A DNA stretch of 60,985 nt from Candidatus Woesearchaeota archaeon (lineage in GTDB: Archaea; Nanoarchaeota; Nanoarchaeia; Woesearchaeales; JAGVZT01): NCBI GenBank assembly GCA_017608295.1, contig JAFCGF010000009.1, forward strand, positions 1-60,985, written 5' to 3'. The position numbers and the translations under genes were made by a program. This document shows, in pieces, positions 7,994-17,377 of the stretch. The notes under the pieces are model-generated. The model saw nothing but the letters and a program-made list of their open reading frames with translations. It was not told where the DNA came from and made no database searches. Position 1 is the first letter of the stretch, and each line of letters begins with the position of its first letter.

Positions 7994-9603
7994 GGGTGAT
8001 GCTTCTTTCGGTGCCAAGATCTGGATTCCCTATCCTTTTCCCTTCCCTGAGCGTGGCCACACTGGTTTCTCATCTGAAGAGCAAGTCAATCACAGTGACT
8101 GCTGATGATGTGCATATTAGAATGTTTCATCATGCAAGGAAGAAGGGCAACTCGAGAGAATTCGAGATACTCGAAGACGTCTCTCGATTGAGACGTTTTC
8201 TTGCAGGAGATGAGGAAGAACAGCTCTCGACTGAAATCCGCAAAGCCATCTCTCTGATACGGTTTACATCCCCAGATGTCATTGGCCTGAGTTTCCCCGA
8301 GTCAACAGAACAGTCTGTGTTCCTTGGTGATGCCATCGCAAAAATCCTCAAAGAAGATTTGGGAGTGGTGACCGTTGCTGGAGGAGACATCGGGCCTGTG
8401 GTGGAATATCTGAGCAAGAGTGAGAATATAGACTATGTATTTCTTCCAGGTGAGGGAGAGGTCCCTCTCGCGAACCTGATGGAATCACTCGATTCCCGGA
8501 GAGATGTCAGCACGATTCCGAGAATCCTGTCGCACGATATGAGGGGTCCAGAGAAAAATGAACCTCTTCTGAGCATGAGACCTGATGAATTCACTCCCCC
8601 CGACTTTTCCGAGTTCCCTCTGGACCTGTTCAGGTTTACTTATGATATTCCAGGCATTGAGATGGAGCCTGTGCTTCTGCTACCATATAGGTTTGTGAAG
8701 AACTGTGTATTCAATTGCGCTTTTTGTTCATATTCAGAAAGCCCTCTCTGTTTCGTCAATAGTCCTTCGCTTGTGGCTGAACACCTGAGTGCCTATTGCA
8801 AGGACTATGGCACTCATGATTTCGTCTTCTTCAATACCAGTGTCAATGTCTCAAGGGAGTACACATCCGCCCTTGTAGCGGCTTTCGAGGAGTATGACCT
8901 CAATATCAACTGGGTAGACTGCCTGAATTTCATGACGCTCGATCCTCACATGTTATTTGAGCTCCAGAAGATAGGCCTGAGACGGGCCATTATTGGATTG
9001 GAGTGCCCTAGCGAGCACATTCTACGTGCCATCAACAAACCACTTCGGCTTTCCCTGGTGGAGACCCTCCTGCGGCGTGCCAGAGAATTGGGTGTCTGGA
9101 TCGAACTGGATTTCATCTCAGGACTCCCTTATGAAACTGAAAAAGATATCCAGTGCACAATAGACTTCATTAGAAATCACCTTCACGAAGTCAGCTTGTT
9201 TCATCTTAGTCGATTCAAGATGATAAGGAGCCGATATTTAGCAAAACCCAAGGAATATGGATTAAGAATCCATGAAGCCGCACCTGGTCAAGATCTTTCT
9301 CATGGCCACCCCTTCGACGAACTGGCGGGGTTTCCATGGAGAGAAAAACAGAATCAAATTGAGAGTTCCTTTCGGAGAGTAAAAGCGGCGATTCCCTTAG
9401 ACCAGGAACCAAAAGGGAAGAATATTCCAATGTCGGTTCTGTACCTCTTGAATAAACACCTCCATCCAAAAGAAGACATGGACCTCTTCAAGTCAGTGGT
9501 CTCATCGTTCCCAGATGGAAATGATGAGAGACTCATTCCTCGCCTTTTATTCAAGGGGGAAAAAAAGACAGTATTACGTAATTTTCTGGGGGCGATTCAA
9601 TGA
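7990..9603 (+). CDS. B12-binding-type radical SAM protein
   Basis: This 537-residue protein has an N-terminal half of the cobalamin-binding (Rossmann-like) kind, with a TVAGGD strand near 128-133 and FLPGEGE near 151-157. The rSAM motif is CVFNCAFC (Cys239, 243, 246). Family knowledge: B12-rSAM enzymes often methylate unreactive carbons or rearrange rings. The usual DxHxxG histidine of B12 domains is not evident, as in many of this class. The C-terminal part shares a FDExxGxxWxEKxxQI pattern with the protein at 48932, so the two are paralogues. The start is ATG 7990 with AGGTGA nine bases before it. It overlaps the next small gene by ATGA. Confidence 0.88.
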   Translation: MRVMLLSVPRSGFPILFPSLSVATLVSHLKSKSITVTADDVHIRMFHHARKKGNSREFEILEDVSRLRRFLAGDEEEQLSTEIRKAISLIRFTSPDVIGLSFPESTEQSVFLGDAIAKILKEDLGVVTVAGGDIGPVVEYLSKSENIDYVFLPGEGEVPLANLMESLDSRRDVSTIPRILSHDMRGPEKNEPLLSMRPDEFTPPDFSEFPLDLFRFTYDIPGIEMEPVLLLPYRFVKNCVFNCAFCSYSESPLCFVNSPSLVAEHLSAYCKDYGTHDFVFFNTSVNVSREYTSALVAAFEEYDLNINWVDCLNFMTLDPHMLFELQKIGLRRAIIGLECPSEHILRAINKPLRLSLVETLLRRARELGVWIELDFISGLPYETEKDIQCTIDFIRNHLHEVSLFHLSRFKMIRSRYLAKPKEYGLRIHEAAPGQDLSHGHPFDELAGFPWREKQNQIESSFRRVKAAIPLDQEPKGKNIPMSVLYLLNKHLHPKEDMDLFKSVVSSFPDGNDERLIPRLLFKGEKKTVLRNFLGAIQ

Positions 9604-9833
9604 AACTAAAACATCTCTTCGTGCCTCAATATCATAGTGACCTTAATGATAGGAGCCAGGTGGATTTTCTTAATAGGATGGCATTGACTAACCAAGCATA
9701 TGGACAATTACAGTCTATTATCCAAAAACTGTTCTTGCGTGCCCTCGGGTCGCATGAACTCTTCGCGTACCTCGAAGCGCGAGATGACGGGACTGCCCTG
9801 AGTCAATTGAAGAGGGAACCTCACCATGCATGA
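9600..9833 (+). CDS. Small protein of unknown function between two rSAM genes
   Basis: This 77-residue protein is predicted to be mostly helical and soluble, with no cysteines and no signal peptide. Its start forms ATGA with the stop of the B12-type rSAM gene, and its stop overlaps the next rSAM gene by 8 bases, so it is tightly built into the operon. I do not recognise it. Options are a peptide or carrier protein acted on by the neighbouring rSAM enzymes, a small partner protein, or a spurious frame in a short spacer. The tight coupling favours a real gene. Confidence 0.6.
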   Translation: MKLKHLFVPQYHSDLNDRSQVDFLNRMALTNQAYGQLQSIIQKLFLRALGSHELFAYLEARDDGTALSQLKREPHHA

Positions 9834-10992
9834 ACGATTCAAGAGCATTGCTATACGGCGGTTGGCAAAATGGGCGCGCGGAAAGCCGCAGGCACCGGTG
9901 CTGGTAGATCTCGAGCCGGTGGCAGCTTGTAACCTCAGATGCAAGTTCTGCTGGCAGCGCGACCCCTATCGCCTCGGTGTCACAGATTACTCGAATCCTT
10001 TGGATGAAAAGAGGATTATTGACATCGTCCACGAAGCCGGTGAGATGGGCGTGTGTGAATGGAATGTGGCTGGAGGCTGGGAACCCACAATCAAGCCGGA
10101 CCTATGTAGAGAGATTATGGGCACGATAAAGGATTACGGGATGTATGGGTGCCTCACCACGAACGGGTTCAATTTCACCAAAGAATGGATCCGTGATACT
10201 GTCGAGCAGGGGTGGGACCGCATCCTCTTCAGCCTCAATGGGCCCGATGCGAAGACGCACAACTCGTTGACACAGGTGCCAGGGAGCTTCAAACGCATCA
10301 CGCAGGCGATGATGTTATTTAAGCATTATAAGGAAGAACTTGGCGTTGACAAACCGGATTACAGCTGCCATTCCGTCCTGTGCACCGCGAACTACGATAA
10401 GGTGCGGGAGATGATTGAGCTTGCCCATGAGTTGGGGGCGAGCGGGATGTCCTGGGAGCCCATGAATCCCTGGTCAGACGAGGCCCGCGAGATCCTGCTC
10501 ACTGAGGGGCAGAGGAAGGAGTTCCAGAAATACATCCAGCCAGCGCTTGAGACATCATGGTACTTAGATATTGGCACGAACCTCGAGCGCTTCCGGGAAG
10601 AAAAGCTTATAGACAAGGAGCACATGGACGAGGTCCTCCATGACGATGTTTCTGCAGGTTCAGTTGAGAAAGAGACTGATCCCATACTCAAGTGCTCCTG
10701 TTACGCTCCCTGGTTGAGCCTCGAGATACGGGCGAGCGGCCATGTCGTTCCCTGTAGGCTGAACGACAGCCATGAGGGTGCGCCGGTCATACATGACAGG
10801 AGACTGAGCGATATATGGTATGGCCCTTATTTCCAAAATATCCGGGAGAGATTCCTCGGCGGCAACCTGATGCCTTATTGCAACACATGTGCCACAGGTT
10901 TCGTTGTGGGTTTCAGGGAGATCCGGAATGAGATGATGGAGCAGAAGGGCATATTGGGTGCCATCAGGAGTGTTATTCATGGGAAGATTTAA
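9826..10992 (+). CDS. Radical SAM/SPASM-like protein, locus family member 3
   Basis: This 388-residue protein has Cys35, 39 and 42 in CNLRCKFCW, very like member 1. Its GGE strand reads GGWEP, with Trp in place of the middle Gly. The catalytic-core strand reads SLNGPD, with Asn where the paralogues have Asp. The C-terminal cysteines are in CSCYAPW, VVPC and YCNTC. It overlaps the 77-residue gene before it and extends into the start of the next B12-type gene. Substrate unknown. Confidence 0.92.
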   Translation: MHERFKSIAIRRLAKWARGKPQAPVLVDLEPVAACNLRCKFCWQRDPYRLGVTDYSNPLDEKRIIDIVHEAGEMGVCEWNVAGGWEPTIKPDLCREIMGTIKDYGMYGCLTTNGFNFTKEWIRDTVEQGWDRILFSLNGPDAKTHNSLTQVPGSFKRITQAMMLFKHYKEELGVDKPDYSCHSVLCTANYDKVREMIELAHELGASGMSWEPMNPWSDEAREILLTEGQRKEFQKYIQPALETSWYLDIGTNLERFREEKLIDKEHMDEVLHDDVSAGSVEKETDPILKCSCYAPWLSLEIRASGHVVPCRLNDSHEGAPVIHDRRLSDIWYGPYFQNIRERFLGGNLMPYCNTCATGFVVGFREIRNEMMEQKGILGAIRSVIHGKI

Positions 10993-12454
10993 TCTGAGAG
11001 ATTTGCTGAGGCCGTCTTCCCGCGACAGCCGGAAGAAACCTAGGGTGGCTTTCGTCCTCTGCCCGTTCTGGAATACTGAGACGCCCCCTCTCGGGATGAG
11101 CTACTTGAGCTCCTATTTGAAGTCGAAAAGCTATGAGACCTTCCTGTTCGATTTCAACATCAGACTCTATTCCAGACACAGAAACAAAGCCCGTCAGGGC
11201 TGGGAATTCCAGATGCCAAACGAGAAGAGGGATGCCCTCTTCAACGAGCGTGTATTCTTGGGGAGTTCGTTCTGGAATAGGGAACTGGAACGGTGGCTGG
11301 AGAAGATATTGGCTGCTGGCTCTGAGGTCGTCTGCTTTTCAGTCTATTATGAGAACCTCGCTCTGAGTCATGAGCTCGCCAGAAGGATCAAGGAGGAGAA
11401 TCATTCTGTGCAGATTGTTTTCGGCGGTCCCCACTGCAGGAAGAATAGGTCCTGTTACCAGGGGTTCGACCCAGACGTGGTGGATGCATTTGTGGTCGGC
11501 GAGGGAGAAGAGACACTATTGGAGCTCGTAGAATACTATAGACGAACAGGCCGTTTCCTGCTGTGCAAGGGAAGCGTCACTAAGATGGGATTCGGAGGCC
11601 ACAGAAAGCCGATAAGAGATTTGGACAGCATTCCATTCCCTGACTTCAGCGAGCTCCCTTTGAAGAAGTATTCCAGAAAAGGAACGGCCCCCATCCTGTT
11701 AAGTAGGGGGTGCACTGGAAGATGTGTCTATTGCAGAGACCGGAACATGTGGCCTGGATTCTCGCATAGGTCGGCGCAGAATGTCATCAGGGAGATGAAG
11801 CTCGGGATAGATCAAGGCTATACTCACTTTAGATTCTCAGACCTTATTATCAACGGCAGTGTAAAACACTTAGAGTCTATTTGTGAGTTCATTCGCGAGG
11901 AGGGACTTGAGATTACATGGGAGGGTTCTTTGAGAAGTAATGCTGAAATGAATCGGGCATTTTTTAAAAGACTCAACAAAGCAGGTTTTGTAGGTGGAAA
12001 TCTAGGTGTTGAATCGGGTTCTCAAAAAATACTGAATCTTATGAAGAAAGGACATACGGTGAAGACCGTTGAAGACAACCTCAGGGCTGCACATTGGGCT
12101 GGCATCGGTCTTGGAATAAACTTGATTGTGGGTTTTCCTGGAGAGACAGAGTCGACCTTCCAGGAGACTCTCAGCTTTCTCGCTCGAAATAAGAATCGCA
12201 TCCCTACTTTGAGCAGTCTTACCCCTTTGTATGTCCTTCCGGAGTCCGCTCTGTACGACAATCATGAGGCATACGAGATTAGGCTAGAGTCTGATGATGA
12301 ACGAGACTGGGTCTGTTCTGATAGGCACAACACTCCTGAATGGCGCATACAGAAATGCACAGAGTTGTATGAGTTCGTCAAGGACTTGGGTAGCATCCAT
12401 TTGGAGTGCGACCAATACAGAAAAGATGTTAAATCAAATCACTATGGTGGATGA
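10979..12454 (+). CDS. B12-binding-type radical SAM protein (RGCxxxCxxC type)
   Basis: This 491-residue protein has an N-terminal B12-domain-like region (PPLGMSYLSSYLK near 36-48, IVFGGPH near 146-152, VVGEGEE near 172-178). The rSAM motif is RGCTGRCVYC (Cys245, 249, 252). It is closer to the general hopanoid/BchE-like B12-rSAM type than its neighbour at 7990. The longest frame starts with GTG at 10958, but ATG 10979 has AGGAG eight bases before it and is preferred. It overlaps the previous gene and forms ATGA with the next one. Methylation or rearrangement chemistry is inferred only from the family. Confidence 0.88.
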   Translation: MGRFNLRDLLRPSSRDSRKKPRVAFVLCPFWNTETPPLGMSYLSSYLKSKSYETFLFDFNIRLYSRHRNKARQGWEFQMPNEKRDALFNERVFLGSSFWNRELERWLEKILAAGSEVVCFSVYYENLALSHELARRIKEENHSVQIVFGGPHCRKNRSCYQGFDPDVVDAFVVGEGEETLLELVEYYRRTGRFLLCKGSVTKMGFGGHRKPIRDLDSIPFPDFSELPLKKYSRKGTAPILLSRGCTGRCVYCRDRNMWPGFSHRSAQNVIREMKLGIDQGYTHFRFSDLIINGSVKHLESICEFIREEGLEITWEGSLRSNAEMNRAFFKRLNKAGFVGGNLGVESGSQKILNLMKKGHTVKTVEDNLRAAHWAGIGLGINLIVGFPGETESTFQETLSFLARNKNRIPTLSSLTPLYVLPESALYDNHEAYEIRLESDDERDWVCSDRHNTPEWRIQKCTELYEFVKDLGSIHLECDQYRKDVKSNHYGG

Positions 12455-13599
12455 AAACGATAGATGCTACTGATAGGGACAAGATTCGTCGTCTGAGGAT
12501 CTGGGAGCGCGGAGGCAAGACAGGTCCACTCAAGGTAGATATAGAACTCCATAGGCGCTGCAATCTCAAATGCCTCTCGTGCTCACGCCGGAGCGATGAG
12601 AAATTCGGGAGCATCAACGAATTTTCCAAGAACATAGAGATGCCTGTCGAGAAATGGCTGTCAATCATCGACGAGGCGGCCGAGCTTGAGGTGCTTGAGT
12701 GGCACATCGCAGGTGGAGGAGAGCCCATGTTCCTTCCTCAGCTGACCTGGTCGGTCATGCAGCGGATCAAGGAGCACGGCATGTATGGCATACTCACAAC
12801 GAACGGCACCTTGTGGAGCGAAGAACGACTGAGGAGATTGGTCGAGATGTCCTGGGATAGGATTCATTTCAGCATCGATGGGCCGGATGCGAGGATCAAC
12901 GACGGATTGAGGGGGATGCCAGGGGCATTTGATAAGGCATGTGCGGCGATTCGCATCTTGAAACGGTTTCGCGATGAATCTGGCAGAGAGAAGCCCATGC
13001 TCAACATGAACACTGTCCTCTCTGTGAGGAACTACAATCGTCTGCCTGAGTTCGTCGAGTTGGCGCATGACCTAGGTATAGAATACTTGTTCGTCGAGCC
13101 GCTGATTGTCTATTCGGATGTAGGAGGGAAGCTGAAGCTCAAAGAGAAGCATCTGCGACAATTCCCCTGGTATCTCGCAGAAGCGAAGAGGCTGGCCGAG
13201 AGCTACGGAATCCACAGTAATTTCGCGGCATTCGATACCTATGCTGACGACTCGAATCTTGACAAGGAGCTCATCGAAGAAAGCAGCAGCATGGATGTCG
13301 TCGTGCGGAGGGATGCTGAGGCATTCACGGGCAAAGGTGCGCTCTCCTGGAGCTGTTACGATCCCTGGTTCCACATGAGCATCAAGGCAGATGGCTACGT
13401 GTCGCACTGCGACGTCGCAACAGATTCAGGAGACAACATCAAGGAGAAATCCCTCTCAGAGGTCTGGTTCGGCCCGCATTTCCAGGACCTGAGAAAGCAT
13501 TTCATGCAGCAGCAGACAAAAGAGTACTGCGCGCAGTGCAACCCAAGCCATACCACGCAGAGGAGATGGCTGAGAAAGCATATGCAGACTCTGGACTAA
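12451..13599 (+). CDS. Radical SAM/SPASM-like protein, locus family member 4
   Basis: This 382-residue protein has Cys37, 41 and 44 in CNLKCLSCSR. Its GGGEP motif is intact. The C-terminal cysteines are SCYDPW, SHC and CAQC. It ends in a TTQRRWLRKH tail, akin to ITQRRRWRR in member 6 and in the broken copy at 22067, so these form a subgroup. Its start is ATGA-coupled to the B12-type gene. Its stop overlaps the end of the convergent TPR-like gene by 4 bases, closing the operon. Confidence 0.92.
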   Translation: MKTIDATDRDKIRRLRIWERGGKTGPLKVDIELHRRCNLKCLSCSRRSDEKFGSINEFSKNIEMPVEKWLSIIDEAAELEVLEWHIAGGGEPMFLPQLTWSVMQRIKEHGMYGILTTNGTLWSEERLRRLVEMSWDRIHFSIDGPDARINDGLRGMPGAFDKACAAIRILKRFRDESGREKPMLNMNTVLSVRNYNRLPEFVELAHDLGIEYLFVEPLIVYSDVGGKLKLKEKHLRQFPWYLAEAKRLAESYGIHSNFAAFDTYADDSNLDKELIEESSSMDVVVRRDAEAFTGKGALSWSCYDPWFHMSIKADGYVSHCDVATDSGDNIKEKSLSEVWFGPHFQDLRKHFMQQQTKEYCAQCNPSHTTQRRWLRKHMQTLD

Positions 13600-14900
13600 T
13601 CTCTCATGAATGCTCGGAGGGAAACAAATTCGTCGTATTCATCCAGGGCCTCTTGTCTCTCTGAAGAAGGGTAGGACTCTAGGATTCTCTCTGCTTCCAT
13701 CCGCAGTGTCTCTGCTCGTCTCTTGTTTTTGTCCAAGATGCCAAGGGCCGGCAGGCGTTTCCTGATTCTTCCTATGGGACTGTTCTCACTGAGTCCTCCA
13801 TAGATATTAGACAAGAGAAGCATCGACATTGCGGTCCTGTGGCTGTAGTTTATTCTCCCCAGCAGGTGGGAATATACGTGATTCAGGATTTCTGCCGCTT
13901 CTTTGGACTTGTTGTCATCGATGAGGGCGGCTGCGATGGTGCAGAGACCTCTTGCCCTCTTCCAGTGATCTTTGATCAGCTCTGGGATCTGCTGAACGCG
14001 TGTCTTTGCCTGAAGGATGCTTGTTTCCTCGTAGATGTTTAGGTATGCTCCGATGATGATGATAAGGGCTTTGTCCCGGACCCAGTAGAATCTCACTCGC
14101 TTTGTAGTGGTCAATGCCTTGTCAAGGACACTCAGCGCTTCTTGAGCATCTCCTTTCTCCAGGAGGCGCATTGAGAGGACAACCCAGGAGACAGCCTGTC
14201 GCCAGCGCTCATCAATGCTCGATACCAGTTCCCCCATATCCTTCTGATTCGCATTATTCTTGACGAACTGCTTAATCATCTTGATCTTCTCTGGACTCAG
14301 ACAGGCCTCGCTCTGCATATGGTCGACGCTCTTCCGTGTGGGAGCCTGAACCTCAACATTCTTGAATTTCTCTTCTCCTGAGTCGAAGACCAACCCTTTT
14401 TTGATGCCCTCATCCTCTGCAAATCCTCTCAGGAATGAGAGTATCTCTTGTTTCCGCCTGCCATAATAGTCGTTAATCCCAGGCAGCGATGAGAGCGCAC
14501 GATCGAGAATCCCTTTCGCGGTACTGTTCCCCCCCTCGCTCTGCGAGATCACATACGCGATATAAGCCAGATAATTCGTGTACTTCCAGGGGCTCTCCGT
14601 CCGAATAGCTTCGAGTACCTCCAGAGATTCATCGATGAGCTCTTTGGACCTGAGCGGCCTTCCGTTCCTCGAGAAGCATGCCGCAATCTCACAAAGCTTC
14701 TTCGGCTTCTCTTCGTCAATACCAGCCTTGAGCACCTCTTCTCTCGCCAATTCGAGAGCTTCGAAACACTCTTCAGTCTTCCCATGGCGCCCAAGACGAA
14801 TTGCGAGTTCTGTGAGTTGCTCTGACTTCTCGAAGGAATTGTCACTCTTTATTCCCTTCAGATGTAGCAGTTCCTTCACGTCTGCATTTGCTTCAGCCAT
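13596..14900 (-). CDS. TPR-like helical-repeat protein
   Basis: This 434-residue protein has no membrane span. It is built of helical pairs of TPR/SEL1-like spacing, for example GKTEECFEALELAREE near 35-50, a second near 70-95, and GDAQEALSVLDKAL in the middle. Such repeats hold other proteins together. It is the only leftward gene between two rightward rSAM operons and ends against member 4. A TATA-like AATAAGATAAAT lies on the minus strand about 40 bases before the ATG. It may be a scaffold or regulator; nothing points to an enzyme. Confidence 0.75.
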   Translation of the reverse strand: MAEANADVKELLHLKGIKSDNSFEKSEQLTELAIRLGRHGKTEECFEALELAREEVLKAGIDEEKPKKLCEIAACFSRNGRPLRSKELIDESLEVLEAIRTESPWKYTNYLAYIAYVISQSEGGNSTAKGILDRALSSLPGINDYYGRRKQEILSFLRGFAEDEGIKKGLVFDSGEEKFKNVEVQAPTRKSVDHMQSEACLSPEKIKMIKQFVKNNANQKDMGELVSSIDERWRQAVSWVVLSMRLLEKGDAQEALSVLDKALTTTKRVRFYWVRDKALIIIIGAYLNIYEETSILQAKTRVQQIPELIKDHWKRARGLCTIAAALIDDNKSKEAAEILNHVYSHLLGRINYSHRTAMSMLLLSNIYGGLSENSPIGRIRKRLPALGILDKNKRRAETLRMEAERILESYPSSERQEALDEYDEFVSLRAFMRD

Positions 14901-15024
14901 TATCTTACCCTGTGCTCACGAATGCCCCACGATTTATCTTATTTTTGGTCAGATAAAAGTTCTATTCGGTTGTCAAGATAGGTTTCTGTTTGTTCCTCAC
15001 GACACCTTCACTAGCTTCAAAAGC

Positions 15025-15032
15025 TTTTAATA
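15025..15032 (+). promoter_or_regulatory. TATA-like box of the second rSAM operon
   Basis: TTTTAATA lies about 38 bases before the preferred GTG at 15066, with AGAGGGGG as ribosome site between them. Confidence 0.45.
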
Positions 15033-15065
15033 CTGTTGTCCTTCCTCTTTGGTAGAGGGGGTCAT

Positions 15066-16205
15066 GTGTTAGAGAAGCTTTGGCGGATAACTGAATGGAG
15101 AGATGGTGGACGCGCTCCTCCCAAGAGCATTGAACTCATCCCAACTGATAGATGCAACTCACGATGCCTTACCTGCTGGATGAGGGGTGTCCCTGAGGAG
15201 AATCTTAAGAAGCGCTGGGAGCAGGAGATGTCTGATGAGCGCTTGCTCCGGCTTGTGGATGAGGCTGCTCACATGGGTGTGTACGAATTCGCGCTTGTCG
15301 GTGGAGGAGACCCGATAGCGCGGCCTATTACCTTTAAACTCATGAAGCGCATCCGTGAGCACGGGATGCACGGCGACCTTGTGACAAACGGCACACTCTT
15401 CACTGAAGAGCAGATTGAGGGGCTTGTCCATATGGGGTGGGACCGCATCAAGTTCAGCGTTGACGGCACTAATGCTAAGGTGTATGACAATCTGCGCGGC
15501 CTGCCAGGTGGTTTTGAACGCCTCAAGAAGAATATGCTCCTGCTGAAACAGATAAAAAAGGAACACGATTTAAGTGCGCCGAAGATACAGTTTAATGTGG
15601 TCGTTTCAAAGAGGAATTATCTCCAGTTCCTCGATATTGTTGAATTTGCTCGAGAGGTTGGCTGTGAGGAGATAGGCCTGCTGCCGATGACAATCTTCTC
15701 TGATGAGATGAAGAGGCTTAAGCTCGACGATAAGGAAACGGTGGTCTTTCAACAGTTGATACAAAAAGCGATGAAGCGCATCAATAAGTATGGGATATCA
15801 TCAAATATGTACGAGTTCCTGGATACGAGAATGGTCCAGGACACCAATAAGATGGATAAAGTGATGCTTGAAGAGGCGAAGACAAACAGGCACCAAGCCA
15901 ATCTGATGAAAGCATTTGAAGACAAGAAAGAGAATTTCCAGCATCTGCCTTGCTACATGCCTTGGCATCATCTTACTGTGCTGGCGAATGGGAACATCGC
16001 GCCCTGCTTCATGGAATATGTGTGGAACACAAAGACCTCGCTCAAGAATCATTCACTCAAAGAACTATGGTACGGCCCATACTTTGATAGATTCAGGAAA
16101 CAGTTGGAAACGCGCAAGCTATGGAAAGACTGCGCGACCTGCTGCGTCTGGCGGGTGTTTGAGAATAGGGAGATACGTAGGAGCCTGCAGGTGGAGTCCA
16201 GATAA
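15066..16205 (+). CDS. Radical SAM/SPASM-like protein, locus family member 5
   Basis: This 379-residue protein has Cys30, 34 and 37 in CNSRCLTCW. The GGE motif reads GGGDP, the only member with Asp for Glu. C-terminal cysteines: PCYMPW, APC, and DCATCC. A longer TTG-started frame from 15036 exists. GTG 15066 follows GGGGG by 4-5 bases and gives an N-terminus aligned with the paralogues, so it is preferred. It is the first gene of an operon that goes on to a membrane glycosyltransferase and asparagine synthase, which ties the family to glycan work. Confidence 0.9.
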   Translation: MLEKLWRITEWRDGGRAPPKSIELIPTDRCNSRCLTCWMRGVPEENLKKRWEQEMSDERLLRLVDEAAHMGVYEFALVGGGDPIARPITFKLMKRIREHGMHGDLVTNGTLFTEEQIEGLVHMGWDRIKFSVDGTNAKVYDNLRGLPGGFERLKKNMLLLKQIKKEHDLSAPKIQFNVVVSKRNYLQFLDIVEFAREVGCEEIGLLPMTIFSDEMKRLKLDDKETVVFQQLIQKAMKRINKYGISSNMYEFLDTRMVQDTNKMDKVMLEEAKTNRHQANLMKAFEDKKENFQHLPCYMPWHHLTVLANGNIAPCFMEYVWNTKTSLKNHSLKELWYGPYFDRFRKQLETRKLWKDCATCCVWRVFENREIRRSLQVESR

Positions 16206-16210
16206 GACAA

Positions 16211-17377
16211 ATGGCGCGATACTCATATAGCAAGGAAGTGGGGATTGAAGAGGAGCGTTTTAGGAGGCTCATCGCGTGGCATAATGGCGAACAAGTTGGA
16301 CCTGTCCATATTGATGTGGAGCTGCATAAGCGCTGCAACCTCAACTGCATCGTGTGCAGCCGCGACACCCGCGGCGCAGAGTTGAACCTGAAGTCCAGGG
16401 AGAGTGAACTCCCCATTCGTAAATGGCTTTCTATCGTGAGGGAAGCTGCCGCGCTTGGTGTGAAGATATGGAATATTGAGGGAGCTAATGAGCCCATGGC
16501 CCATCCTGATACATTTAGGATACTTCAAGCTGTGAAGGATGCCGGTATGTATGGCACCATGACAACCAACGGCACATTATGGAGCAAGAAACAGGCCCGT
16601 GCATTGGTTGATATGATGTGGGATAGGTTGCACGTGAGCATCGATGGCATCAGTGCTGAGGTGCATGACCACTGCCGCGGCGTTCCGGGTACGTTTGACA
16701 AGGCGATGGCATTCATCAGGCGTCTCAATCATTACAAGCAGCAGTGCGGCACAGAATGGCCAATGCTCACCATCAACACCGTGGTGAACAAATTGAATTA
16801 TCACCTTCTGCCTGAGTTTGTCGAGTTCTGCCAGGAGCACAATGTTGATTATCTGTTTGTCGAGCCTGTCATCCCCTATCATGACAACGCGCGCTCCCTG
16901 AAGTTAAGTGAAGAGCAAATGAAGGAACTGCCGCGTTATGTGACCAAGGCAAGGAAACTCGCCGAGAGGTACGGAATTGACAACAACTTCGGGACGCACG
17001 ACCGCAACCTTGATGCTGACCTGGTGAAATCTACAGGTGCCATCAATCGCGTGCATTTCAATGATGTGAAAGACAAGCCGAAAGAGGGATTGCTCGCTGC
17101 GCCGTGCTTCAAGCCGTGGATGTATCTCGCGGTAAAGCACGATGGCCTTGTGGGGCACTGCGGCCTGATTCAGGCAGGGCAGTATGTTACTCAAAAGAGT
17201 TTGCGGGACATATGGTACGGCAATCAATTGTTGCAGATACGCAGACAGATGCTGGCGAGCCACTTAGGCGAGCACTGCCTCCGCTGCTGCCCGAGTGACA
17301 TCACGCAGAGGAGGAGGTGGAGACGCATATTTGAGCATGCTCTCAAGTCAGATGGGAAGGCGAACGTACGATTTTAA
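16211..17377 (+). CDS. Radical SAM/SPASM-like protein, locus family member 6
   Basis: This 388-residue protein has Cys42, 46 and 49 in CNLNCIVCSR. The GGE motif is strongly changed to GANEP. C-terminal cysteines: PCFKPW, GHC and HCLRCC, followed by an arginine-rich SDITQRRRWRR tail. The same tail occurs in a broken copy at 22067-22309, its closest relative in the window. It lies 5 bases after member 5 and its end overlaps the glycosyltransferase gene. Confidence 0.92.
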   Translation: MARYSYSKEVGIEEERFRRLIAWHNGEQVGPVHIDVELHKRCNLNCIVCSRDTRGAELNLKSRESELPIRKWLSIVREAAALGVKIWNIEGANEPMAHPDTFRILQAVKDAGMYGTMTTNGTLWSKKQARALVDMMWDRLHVSIDGISAEVHDHCRGVPGTFDKAMAFIRRLNHYKQQCGTEWPMLTINTVVNKLNYHLLPEFVEFCQEHNVDYLFVEPVIPYHDNARSLKLSEEQMKELPRYVTKARKLAERYGIDNNFGTHDRNLDADLVKSTGAINRVHFNDVKDKPKEGLLAAPCFKPWMYLAVKHDGLVGHCGLIQAGQYVTQKSLRDIWYGNQLLQIRRQMLASHLGEHCLRCCPSDITQRRRWRRIFEHALKSDGKANVRF

